Part shown: piece by piece, positions 1-5,558 of the stretch
Numbering within the stretch: position 1 is the stretch's first letter
Layout: the number at the start of each line of letters is the position of its first letter
Source of the DNA: Clostridia bacterium
GTDB lineage: Bacteria > Bacillota_A > Clostridia > Christensenellales > Aristaeellaceae
Length of the DNA: 5,558 nt
Direction: 5' to 3'
Assembly: GCA_900754775.1 (NCBI GenBank)
Contig: CAAEDZ010000064.1
Coordinates: 1 to 5,558, forward strand
The notes under the pieces: model-generated
Database searches by the model: none
What the model saw: the letters and a program-made list of their open reading frames with translations, nothing else
Told to the model about the DNA's origin: nothing
Made by a program: the position numbers and the translations under genes

Positions 1-29
1 CCCTGACGCGGAGCGCAGTAAACGCCCGC

Positions 30-73
30 GACCGCAAAAACTGCCATGCTGGACCGCAAATCCGTCGCCATGC
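30..73. repeat. Imperfect tandem direct repeat, two units of about 20-22 bases
   Basis: Two adjacent units each begin with GACCGCAAA (30-38 and 52-60) and end with GCCATGC (43-49 and 67-73), with different 4- and 6-base middles. The repeat lies in the stretch 1-126, in which I see no gene with a credible start, ribosome binding site or recognisable product. It may be non-coding, or the edge of a gene lying mostly outside the window. Confidence 0.45.
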
Positions 74-126
74 CGGGCTTTTCCGGCCTGTGGGCATTGC
101 CAACGCCCGGCCCGCCGCGTCAACGC

Positions 127-180
127 AAAAGCGCCCCGCCTCCCCGCGTATATCGGGGGAGACGGGGCGCTCTCTGTTTT
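127..180 (-). terminator. Rho-independent terminator of the beta-helix gene, possibly bidirectional
   Basis: Bases 131-138 pair with 163-170 (GCGCCCCG/CGGGGCGC). After one C-A mismatch (139/162), 140-145 pair with 156-161, leaving a 10-base loop at 146-155. On the minus strand the stem starts 13 bases after the TGA stop at 184-186 and is followed by TTTT (complement of 127-130). On the plus strand it is followed by the T-rich TCTCTGTTTT (171-180), so it could also stop rightward transcription entering from the left. The T tract on the minus side is short, but the stem is very stable. Confidence 0.8.
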
Positions 181-183
181 CCG

Positions 184-1845
184 TCAAATGCGCTCCGCGC
201 CGCTTTCCATGGGCGGCTGCGCCTCGCGGCCATCGCCCTCGTCGCGCCGCTCGTCGCGCTCCTCGGTGAAGTCGCCGCGGAAGTACGTCTCCGCGCCGTC
301 CACCGTGGCCATGCCCAGCGCCTCGCCCTCCACATAGAGCGTGTACGTCGCGCCCTGTTTGAGCGCCGGGGAGGTCAGCAGCAGGCGGGAGAAGTCCGCC
401 TCCGGCTCGAAGGAGAACGCGGCCTGACCGTCTTCATTCTCCACCACCACGCGCACGCCCTCGCGCAGCGTGCCGTTGAAGCGCGCCCGCAGAACGGCCT
501 GCGCGGAATCTTCGGCGATGGCGCTCTCGTCGCTGCCGCCGACGGCGATGAGCGTGCCGCCGTCTGCGAACACCTCGCCCGCGGCGTTCAGCGGCGCGCC
601 GCTCCTGCCGGAACAGCAGATGTTCGTCTCGCCGCCCGCAAGATACACGTCCGCGCCCGCGGCTATGCCGTCGTCCCCGGCGGCGATGGTCAACTTCGCC
701 CCGTCCAGCACGCTCGCGTCGCCGCCGCGCTCGGAGAGGGCGTACAGGCCCGCCCCGGCGCTGACGATGCTCACTTCCGCGTTCCCCACGGATACGTTCG
801 CGCCCGACAGCCCCGTTTCGCACTCGTCCACCCAGATGACGCCGCCGGACACCGCCACGTCGCCGCCCGCGCGCAGTCCGTCGCCGCCGCAGGTGATGGA
901 GAGCGCCCCGCCGCGCATGGTCAGCGCCCCGTCGGCGCGCAGCGCGTCGCCGCTGGCGTCCAGCACGAGGCTGCCGTCCTCCATGACGATCCCGGCGGCG
1001 GAGACGGCGTCGTACACCCGCGCTTCGTAGCCGCCATAGCTGTCATAGCCGCCGTAGTAGGGCGAGCCGAAGAAGAGATCAAAGGGGTCGTAGCCGAAAA
1101 AGCTGTCGTAGTAGGCGGCGGTGGGGGAGGCCGCTCCCGCCCCGCCCCCGGCGCTCACCTGCGCCGCGCCGCCGGAAACGGTCAGCGCGCCCTCCACGTA
1201 GAGGCCGTCCGCGCCCGAGGTCAGGCGCAGATCGCCGCCGCGCAGGGCCGCGTCGCCCCCGGCGTAGACGCCGATGCCGTTCGCCTCCACCGCCAGCTGC
1301 CCGCCGGTGAGTTGAAAGGCCGTCTCGCCCGCCTCCGCCTCCAGATGGACGCCGTTTTCCCCGGCCAGCACGTTCAGCGCCCCGCCCTCGAGCGTCAGCC
1401 CCGACGCGCGCAGTCCGTCGCCCGCCTGTGCGGTCACGTTCAGCGACCCTGCGCCGGATACAAATACCTTTCCCCCGGCGTCGATGGCCGCGCCGTCATC
1501 GTCCATGTCCCGCGCGCGCCGCAGGTCCTCAAGGGCGCCGCCGTTTTCGGTCAGCGTCAGGGCAAGGTCTCCGCGCGCGGACAGCGGCGCGGCCGTGGAA
1601 CAGGCGATCTGCGCCCCGTCCCAGATCAGCTCCACGCCGTCCGCCTCCACGGCGATATGCCCCTCCGCCATCGTCCCGGTGAGGCGGTAGCTGCCGCCCT
1701 TTACGATGGAGATACTGCTTCCGTCCACCTCCACGCCCGCGCCCGCTTCCACGCCCGCGTCGGCAAGGCGGATGTTCGTCTCCGCCAGCGCCGCGCCCAG
1801 AAGCAGCAGGCACAGCGCGCACAGCGCCGCAAGGTATTTTTTCAT
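184..1845 (-). CDS. Secreted carbohydrate-binding beta-helix protein (Cthe_2159-like)
   Basis: This 553-residue protein has a signal peptide: MKK, a Leu/Ala core, and likely cleavage after ALA at residue 21. Residues about 43-135 resemble the opening of the Cthe_2159-type carbohydrate-binding family (IxIxxGGSYxLTGT, then IAVEADGVELIWDGAQI). The body is built of roughly 21-25-residue rungs, each with a turn such as GDG or GDDG (near 143, 164, 189, 213, 300, 322, 344, 365, 392) followed by a GG turn between short strands, as expected of a right-handed beta-helix. In the founding family member such turns bind calcium and the protein binds plant polysaccharide; that role is inferred here. A Tyr/Phe/Gly-rich insert occupies about 241-278. 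A C-terminal module (about 450-525) precedes a charged, probably disordered tail. There is no LPXTG motif or C-terminal membrane segment. The ATG at 1845 is preceded by GAGGAG (minus strand, 1858-1863) at 12 bases. Substrate and any lyase activity are unknown. Confidence 0.8.
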   Translation of the reverse strand: MKKYLAALCALCLLLLGAALAETNIRLADAGVEAGAGVEVDGSSISIVKGGSYRLTGTMAEGHIAVEADGVELIWDGAQIACSTAAPLSARGDLALTLTENGGALEDLRRARDMDDDGAAIDAGGKVFVSGAGSLNVTAQAGDGLRASGLTLEGGALNVLAGENGVHLEAEAGETAFQLTGGQLAVEANGIGVYAGGDAALRGGDLRLTSGADGLYVEGALTVSGGAAQVSAGGGAGAASPTAAYYDSFFGYDPFDLFFGSPYYGGYDSYGGYEARVYDAVSAAGIVMEDGSLVLDASGDALRADGALTMRGGALSITCGGDGLRAGGDVAVSGGVIWVDECETGLSGANVSVGNAEVSIVSAGAGLYALSERGGDASVLDGAKLTIAAGDDGIAAGADVYLAGGETNICCSGRSGAPLNAAGEVFADGGTLIAVGGSDESAIAEDSAQAVLRARFNGTLREGVRVVVENEDGQAAFSFEPEADFSRLLLTSPALKQGATYTLYVEGEALGMATVDGAETYFRGDFTEERDERRDEGDGREAQPPMESGAERI

Positions 1846-1880
1846 CTATGAACACAACTCCTCATCATCATTTTGCCCTT

Positions 1881-1889
1881 ATGGTAGCA
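1881..1889 (-). promoter_or_regulatory. Candidate extended -10 of the beta-helix gene
   Basis: Read on the minus strand this is TGCTACCAT: a TGn extension plus a hexamer matching TATAAT at four of six positions. It would start transcription about 28 bases before the ATG at 1845. No good -35 lies at the normal distance; TTGTAC (complement of 1896-1901 region) is too close. The call is weak and rests on position and the TGn motif. Confidence 0.25.
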
Positions 1890-1895
1890 TCCTCT

Positions 1896-1956
1896 TTTGT
1901 ACAAACCGTGAACAGAGCGTGACCACTTGCCGCCGCCACAAAACCTTTACAAACCG
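1896..1956. promoter_or_regulatory. Divergent control region with repeated TACAAACCG and a palindrome
   Basis: TACAAACCG occurs at 1900-1908 and again at 1948-1956, same orientation, 48 bases apart. The first copy overlaps a perfect 10-base palindrome, TTTGTACAAA (1896-1905). The second lies about 38-46 bases before the predicted rightward transcription start, where an activator often binds. The first sits beside the leftward candidate promoter. A shared regulator site is an inference; a 9-base match could be chance. Confidence 0.3.
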
Positions 1957-1958
1957 AT

Positions 1959-1987
1959 AAGACTTTTCGGGGGAAATATGCTATAAT
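1959..1987 (+). promoter_or_regulatory. Extended -10 promoter for the CBS-protein / fucU / secreted-protein unit
   Basis: A perfect TATAAT at 1982-1987 is preceded by TGC (1979-1981), giving the TGnTATAAT extended -10 used by the vegetative sigma factor. The -35 is poor: AAGACT at 1959-1964 with 17-base spacing matches TTGACA at only three positions, as is common when the -10 is extended. The local AT-richness (1941-1990) stands out against the GC-rich surroundings. Predicted start of transcription is near 1994, giving a leader of about 64 bases. Confidence 0.8.
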
Positions 1988-2007
1988 ATTGCTTGGAACA
2001 GCGCGTT

Positions 2008-2035
2008 CCCGGCGGGGGCGTCCCCGCGCGTCGGG
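2008..2035 (+). other. GC-rich hairpin in the 5' leader
   Basis: GCGGGG (2012-2017) pairs perfectly with CCCCGC (2022-2027) around a 4-base loop. The stem can be extended by CCCG (2008-2011) with CGGG (2032-2035), leaving 2028-2031 bulged. It lies between the predicted transcription start and the ribosome binding site. It is followed by CCTT (2036-2039), which can pair with AAGG of the Shine-Dalgarno (2043-2046) in a weak second hairpin. It matches no riboswitch that I recognise. Confidence 0.4.
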
Positions 2036-2042
2036 CCTTTCT

Positions 2043-2050
2043 AAGGAGGA
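2043..2050 (+). promoter_or_regulatory. Ribosome binding site that fixes a TTG start
   Basis: AAGGAGGA lies 7 bases before TTG at 2058-2060. The reading frame is open further upstream to a TTG at 1989, but that codon precedes the predicted transcription start (about 1994) and has no Shine-Dalgarno, so 2058 is the preferred start. Confidence 0.85.
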
Positions 2051-2057
2051 ATACGGC

Positions 2058-3386
2058 TTGGCACCCGACCCTTTCAGTTCGCTCATCCTCATCACCCTGT
2101 TCATGTTCGCCGGCGCGTACCTGCGCGCGGCGGAGGCGGCGGCGCGCCTTATTGATGAATCGGCGCTTGCCAAGGACAGTCCCGCCGCCCGCTTCGTCTC
2201 CGCCTGCGACGACCGCTTTGGCGCGCCCAGCGCCGCCTTCGGCCTGATGATGCTCGCCGCCTGCGCCTGCGCCTTCAGCGCCTTTTTCGCCCCGCTCGCC
2301 CAGTGGCTGGACGGCCTTTTCCACGCCCAGCTCCTTGCCTCGCTGCTCTCGGGCGTGCTTTTGTGGCTGCTGACGGCGCTTCTCTACATTTCCGTCTGCG
2401 CCCTGCTGCCCACCTACGTGGCCGCCCACGCCCCGGAAAAGACCTTTGCGCGCACGCTGGGGCTGGCTATGTTCCTGCTTGCCCTCTTCAAGCCCTTGCT
2501 GCTCTTTGCCAAGGGGCTGGCCTCGCTCATCCTCAAGCCCTTCCACGTGCCGGTCAGGGCGCTGGGCGAGCGCATCACCAAGCAGGAGATCCGCATGATG
2601 GTGGACATCGGCGAGGAAAAGGGCGAGATCGAGGCCGATGAAAAGCAGATGATCGAAAACGTCTTCGAGTTCAACAACATGACCGCCGTGGAGTGCATGG
2701 TACACCGCAAGGACGTCACCGCCATCGACGTGGAGGACGACCCCGCCGCCATCCTCCAGACCATACAGGACAGCGGCCTTTCCCGCTTTCCCGTCTACGA
2801 GGAGGACGTGGACAACATCCTCGGCATCCTCACCTCGCGCGACTATCTGCTCAACGATTGCTTCGGGCGCGGCAAGACGCTGCGCGAACTGATCCGCCCG
2901 GCCTACTTTGTGCCGGAGAGCCTGCGCGCCGACCTGCTCTTTTCCGAGATGCAGAAGCGCAAGCAGCACATGGCCATCGTCGTGGACGAATACGGCGGCA
3001 CCAGCGGCATCGTTACGCTGGAAGACCTGCTGGAGGAGATCGTCGGCAACATCTACGACGAATTTGACCCGCAGGCGGACGAGGACATCATCCCCCTGAG
3101 CGACACGCGCCTGCGCGTCAGCGGCTCGGCGCGGCTGGACGCGCTGGGCGAAAAACTGGGCATGGATCTGGGCGAGGACGAGGACTGCGACACCCTCGGC
3201 GGCCTGGTGTTCTCCCAGCTTTCGGAGATCCCCTCGGATGGCGAGCGCCCGGTGGTCACCTGCCGCGGGCTGCGCATCGCCGTGGAACAGCTCACCGACC
3301 GCCGCGTGGAGTGGGCCATCGTGGAAAAACTGCCCCCGGAGAACGAGCCCGGGGCGGAGGGGGCGCAGACCGTCCCCGCGAAATAA
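2058..3386 (+). CDS. DUF21 / two-CBS / CorC_HlyC domain membrane protein (hemolysin/CNNM-CorC family)
   Basis: The 442-residue product is of normal length for the family. Residues 1-160 form the DUF21 membrane domain, with hydrophobic stretches at about 8-22, 60-80, 92-117 and 134-158. The linker carries [17 protein letters not shown] (189-205). CBS 1 includes SRFPVY (242-247) and [14 protein letters not shown] (252-265). CBS 2 includes [27 protein letters not shown] (304-330), and DE-D follows at 334-337. The CorC_HlyC domain (about 345-425) has [10 protein letters not shown] and IPSDGE. Family members act in magnesium or other cation transport or homeostasis, with CBS domains sensing adenine nucleotides; the old hemolysin label has little functional support. 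Oddities: the usual MTPR before CBS 1 is MVHR (214-217), and the DUF21 signature residues are largely replaced (see findings), so ion transport is uncertain. It starts at TTG and is first in a likely three-gene unit, 24 bases before fucU. Confidence 0.92.
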   Translation: MAPDPFSSLILITLFMFAGAYLRAAEAAARLIDESALAKDSPAARFVSACDDRFGAPSAAFGLMMLAACACAFSAFFAPLAQWLDGLFHAQLLASLLSGVLLWLLTALLYISVCALLPTYVAAHAPEKTFARTLGLAMFLLALFKPLLLFAKGLASLILKPFHVPVRALGERITKQEIRMMVDIGEEKGEIEADEKQMIENVFEFNNMTAVECMVHRKDVTAIDVEDDPAAILQTIQDSGLSRFPVYEEDVDNILGILTSRDYLLNDCFGRGKTLRELIRPAYFVPESLRADLLFSEMQKRKQHMAIVVDEYGGTSGIVTLEDLLEEIVGNIYDEFDPQADEDIIPLSDTRLRVSGSARLDALGEKLGMDLGEDEDCDTLGGLVFSQLSEIPSDGERPVVTCRGLRIAVEQLTDRRVEWAIVEKLPPENEPGAEGAQTVPAK

Positions 3387-3410
3387 ACGACGAATAAGGA
3401 GGACATCACT

Positions 3411-3836
3411 ATGTTGAAGGGCATCCCCACCATCCTTTCCCCGGAACTGCTCAAGGTACTCATGGAGATGGGCCACGGCGACGAGATTACCATCGGCGAC
3501 GGCAACTACCCCGCCGCCTCCACGGCCCGCAAGCTCATCCGCCTCGACGGCCACGGCGTGTGCGAAATTCTCGACGCCATCCTCACCCTCTTCCCGCTGG
3601 ACACCTACGTGGCAGAGCCGGTGCTGCTGATGGAGAAGACCCCCGGCGACACGGCGGACACCTCCATCTGGAACGAGTACAAGGCCATCGTCGAAAAGCA
3701 CCAGCCGGGCACGAAGGTCGGCTTCCTCGAGCGCTTCGCCTTCTACGATCGCGCCGCCAAGTCCTACGCCGTCATCGCCACCGGCGAGACCGCCGTCTAC
3801 GCCAACGTCATCCTCAAAAAGGGCGTCGTCAAGTGA
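3411..3836 (+). CDS. fucU: L-fucose mutarotase (RbsD/FucU family)
   Basis: This cytoplasmic enzyme of 141 residues interconverts the alpha and beta anomers of L-fucose (some relatives act on D-ribose), supplying the form used by downstream isomerases. The length is almost identical to E. coli FucU (140). Visible family motifs are SPELLKVLMEMGHGDEI (10-26) with the conserved His22, the D30-x-N-Y-P-A segment, LDTY (63-66), RFAFYDRA (108-115), and YAN-x-x-LKKGV (130-139), where E. coli has YGN. The FAFY and HGDE motifs favour FucU over RbsD. ATG is preceded by AAGGAGGA (3396-3403) at 7 bases. It lies 24 bases after the CBS-domain gene and is presumably cotranscribed with it. No fucose isomerase, kinase, aldolase or transporter gene is in the window, so its true sugar is unproven. 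Confidence 0.93.
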   Translation: MLKGIPTILSPELLKVLMEMGHGDEITIGDGNYPAASTARKLIRLDGHGVCEILDAILTLFPLDTYVAEPVLLMEKTPGDTADTSIWNEYKAIVEKHQPGTKVGFLERFAFYDRAAKSYAVIATGETAVYANVILKKGVVK

Positions 3837-3869
3837 ACCAAATGCCGCTGCGCGCCGTCCAAGAAGCAT

Positions 3870-3888
3870 CCGTCCGCGCGCGCGGCGG
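3870..3888 (+). other. Hairpin between fucU and the secreted-protein gene
   Basis: CCGC (3874-3877) pairs with GCGG (3882-3885) around GCGC. The stem extends by CCG (3870-3872) with CGG (3886-3888), leaving T3873 bulged. It is followed by six A residues, not T, so it does not look like a terminator. It might instead be an RNA processing or stability element within the transcript, or chance in GC-rich DNA. Confidence 0.3.
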
Positions 3889-3927
3889 AAAAAACAACCA
3901 GTAAAGGGAATGGGAGGAACAGAGGAT

Positions 3928-5558
3928 ATGAAGAGAATGAAGAAACTGCTCGCCTGCGCGCTGGCCGCGCTGCTGCTCATCCTGCCCGCCGCCATGGCGG
4001 AGGAGAGCGCCATGGTCGAGGCGCACACGATCACCATCGAAAACCCCAGCATGACGATGATGGGCATCCCCATGGCCGATCTGGACGGCCTCAGCCTTGA
4101 GGCCACCTACGCCGGCGATGAAAACGATTGCGCCTTCCTGCTGCGCCTGCTCGGCGGCGAAGAAGTGGCCGCCGAGGGCTACGCGCTCTTTGACGGCCGC
4201 CAGCTCGTCCTCGGCGCCGACGGCCTCACGGACACCTACGCCGTGCCGATGGAGAAGATGATGGGCGGCGACATGTCCTCGCAGATCAGCGATGAGGACA
4301 TGGAGATGCTCGCGCAGCTGTACTCCCCGGACACCTACACCGCCATTTTTGAGGCAACTTTCGCCTCCACGGAGGGTCTGTACGAGGCCATGATGGCCGA
4401 CAGCACGGACCTTGGCACCCAGACGGTGGAGATCGGCGGCGTCGCCATGGAGGCGCAGGGCATCTCCTGCACCATCACCGCGGAGATGATGGAGGAATAT
4501 ACCGCGAGCCTTGACGAGGCGCTGGCGCAGATACCCTTCTTCGCCATGGCCATGGAACAGGCCGAAACGGCTCTCTCCCCGGACGGCTACAATGACGAAA
4601 AGAACGCCGCCGGAAGCGCCCTTGAGAACGCGCTGCAAAGCAATGCGGAGGCGTACAGCGATTCGACCTACACCGCCTGGTACGTCGGCGACCCCGCCGC
4701 GCCCGAGGCCGTGCGCCTGGAGGAAAGCTCGGAGGATGGCCAGATGACCTCCGTTCAGGAGTACATCCTTGGCGAGGATGGCAACTATACCTATACCTGG
4801 GACTACGCCGAGACGCTGGAGGATGGCTCGGAAAGCGGGTTCACCGTCGAGGGCACGTTCGCGCCCAGCTGGGTCGCGCCCGCCATCATCGAGCTGAGCG
4901 ACCCGAGCGGCCTGACCGAGGCTGTGCAGGCTGCCTTCGCCGACCCCGGCATGATGGATATGCGCTTCACCGCCGATGTGGGCGAGGAGGGCGTCATGAC
5001 CGGCGCGTTCTCCTTCTACCCGCAGGGCACCAACGCGCAGACTGCCGACCGCTCCACCTTCGCCCTCAACGCGACCATTGAGGAATCCGACGAGGAGCCG
5101 ACGTTCATCAATCTGGAGGGCTACTACGCGCCTGCCGACGGCGTGGAATACTTCCACGATGAATGCGTTGTGACCCTCAACGCCGGCACGGCGTCGCAGA
5201 ACGGCACGATCGAGGCGGTGGTGCAGACGCAGCACGCCGACGGTCAGGAGTACTACGGCGCGGAATTGACCATCTCCGACCCGTACAGCGGCGCGCAGAG
5301 CCTCTTCTACACCTATGAAGGCACCTACGCCGCGAACGAACTTGGCACGGAGGACAACACCGGCCACCTGACGCTCGGCGCCGGCATCGGCTATGGCGAT
5401 CAGTCCATCACCTACGAGGTGGGAGCGGACGTGACCGTCACCCACGCGCTGGTGGACGCCGCCACGCTGCCCGCCATCGAGGGCGAGCCCGTGGACATAC
5501 TGATGCTCGATGAAAAGGGCGAAGAACAGCTCATGACCGAGGGCGAATTGATGGCCAC
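3928..5558 (+). CDS. Secreted, highly acidic protein of unknown function (partial, 3' end outside window)
   Basis: The frame stays open from the ATG to the right edge, giving 543 residues with no stop. A signal peptide is clear: KRMKK, a Leu/Ala core, and likely cleavage after AMA at residue 24. GGGAGG (3912-3917) lies 10 bases before the ATG; an in-frame ATG at 3937 is possible and would leave the signal peptide intact. I do not recognise the product. After the signal it looks strand-rich, with many Thr/Tyr/Gly-containing segments. Its N-terminal part (about 31-110) has a LxGLSLEATY / FDGRQLVLGADGLTDTYAVP pattern that recalls uncharacterised clostridial exported proteins; this is memory, not a search. 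The mature part has only 8 Lys/Arg against about 99 Asp/Glu, and residues 29-209 are Met-rich (18 Met). There is no lipobox at a sensible place. It probably belongs to the fucU transcript, 91 bases downstream. An anchor or catalytic domain could lie beyond the edge. Confidence 0.85.
   Translation, partial: MKRMKKLLACALAALLLILPAAMAEESAMVEAHTITIENPSMTMMGIPMADLDGLSLEATYAGDENDCAFLLRLLGGEEVAAEGYALFDGRQLVLGADGLTDTYAVPMEKMMGGDMSSQISDEDMEMLAQLYSPDTYTAIFEATFASTEGLYEAMMADSTDLGTQTVEIGGVAMEAQGISCTITAEMMEEYTASLDEALAQIPFFAMAMEQAETALSPDGYNDEKNAAGSALENALQSNAEAYSDSTYTAWYVGDPAAPEAVRLEESSEDGQMTSVQEYILGEDGNYTYTWDYAETLEDGSESGFTVEGTFAPSWVAPAIIELSDPSGLTEAVQAAFADPGMMDMRFTADVGEEGVMTGAFSFYPQGTNAQTADRSTFALNATIEESDEEPTFINLEGYYAPADGVEYFHDECVVTLNAGTASQNGTIEAVVQTQHADGQEYYGAELTISDPYSGAQSLFYTYEGTYAANELGTEDNTGHLTLGAGIGYGDQSITYEVGADVTVTHALVDAATLPAIEGEPVDILMLDEKGEEQLMTEGELMA

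Noticed and set aside
1..71. Possible minus-strand gene start at ATG 71 running off the left edge
   Set aside because: It has no convincing ribosome binding site, and too few codons are visible to judge.
46..1851. Long plus-strand open frame opposite the beta-helix gene
   Set aside because: Its translation is Arg/Ala/His-rich with no domain, signal or ribosome binding site. It is open only because the real gene on the other strand is GC-biased.
1989..2057. Upstream TTG start adding 23 residues to the CBS-domain protein
   Set aside because: It precedes the predicted transcription start, lacks a ribosome binding site, and adds an Arg-rich stretch not expected before the first membrane helix.
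3870..3894. Intrinsic terminator after fucU
   Set aside because: The hairpin is followed by an A run, not a T run, on the plus strand, so it should not terminate rightward transcription.
3842..3904. 20-codon open frame between fucU and the secreted-protein gene
   Set aside because: There is no Shine-Dalgarno before its ATG and no recognisable peptide; its length is expected by chance.
3946..3957. Lipobox (LLAC, residues 7-10) in the secreted protein
   Set aside because: The Cys comes after only three hydrophobic residues, before the signal core, so lipoprotein processing there is unlikely; cleavage after AMA at residue 24 fits better.
1947..4106. Minus-strand open frame of about 719 codons across the CBS-domain and fucU genes
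   Set aside because: It lies antisense to two clearly recognised genes and a signal peptide, and its composition (Gly/Val/His/Arg-rich, no motifs) is that of a shadow frame.
3829..5445. Minus-strand open frame of about 538 codons opposite the secreted-protein gene
   Set aside because: The plus-strand frame has a signal peptide, a ribosome binding site and operon context. The antisense product is low-complexity and shows none of these.

Overview
The window is GC-rich throughout (most codons end in G or C). It looks like a low-complexity-envelope Gram-positive bacterium of the Clostridia type, perhaps a gut Christensenellales-like lineage. The evidence is strong AAGGAGG-type ribosome binding sites, a TTG start codon, an extended -10 promoter (TGCTATAAT), Gram-positive-style signal peptides, and a clostridial-type DUF21-CBS-CorC protein. 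The lineage is an inference from these traits, not an identification.

Layout. Positions 1-126 hold no gene I can support, only an imperfect tandem repeat. A strong hairpin at 131-170 with T-rich flanks on both strands terminates the leftward gene and may also work for rightward transcription. From 1845 down to 184 (minus strand) lies a secreted right-handed beta-helix protein of the Cthe_2159-like carbohydrate-binding type. A 212-base divergent intergenic region (1846-2057) carries a clear extended -10 promoter for the rightward genes, a weak candidate for the leftward gene, a repeated TACAAACCG element, and a GC-rich leader hairpin. Rightward come a DUF21/two-CBS/CorC_HlyC membrane protein (2058-3386), an L-fucose mutarotase FucU (3411-3836), and a secreted, very acidic protein of unknown function that runs off the right edge (3928-5558 and beyond).

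How they fit. The three rightward genes are closely spaced (24 and 91 bases), have no terminator between them, and probably form one transcription unit starting near 1994. The two outermost genes encode exported proteins: one is likely to bind polysaccharide, the other is of unknown role. FucU interconverts sugar anomers in the cytoplasm, but no fucose uptake or breakdown gene is visible beside it. A shared role in sugar or cell-surface biology is possible but rests only on proximity. I found no mobile element, CRISPR array, RNA gene or defence system. The most notable points are the near-absence of Lys/Arg in the last protein and the loss of the usual DUF21 signature residues in the membrane protein.
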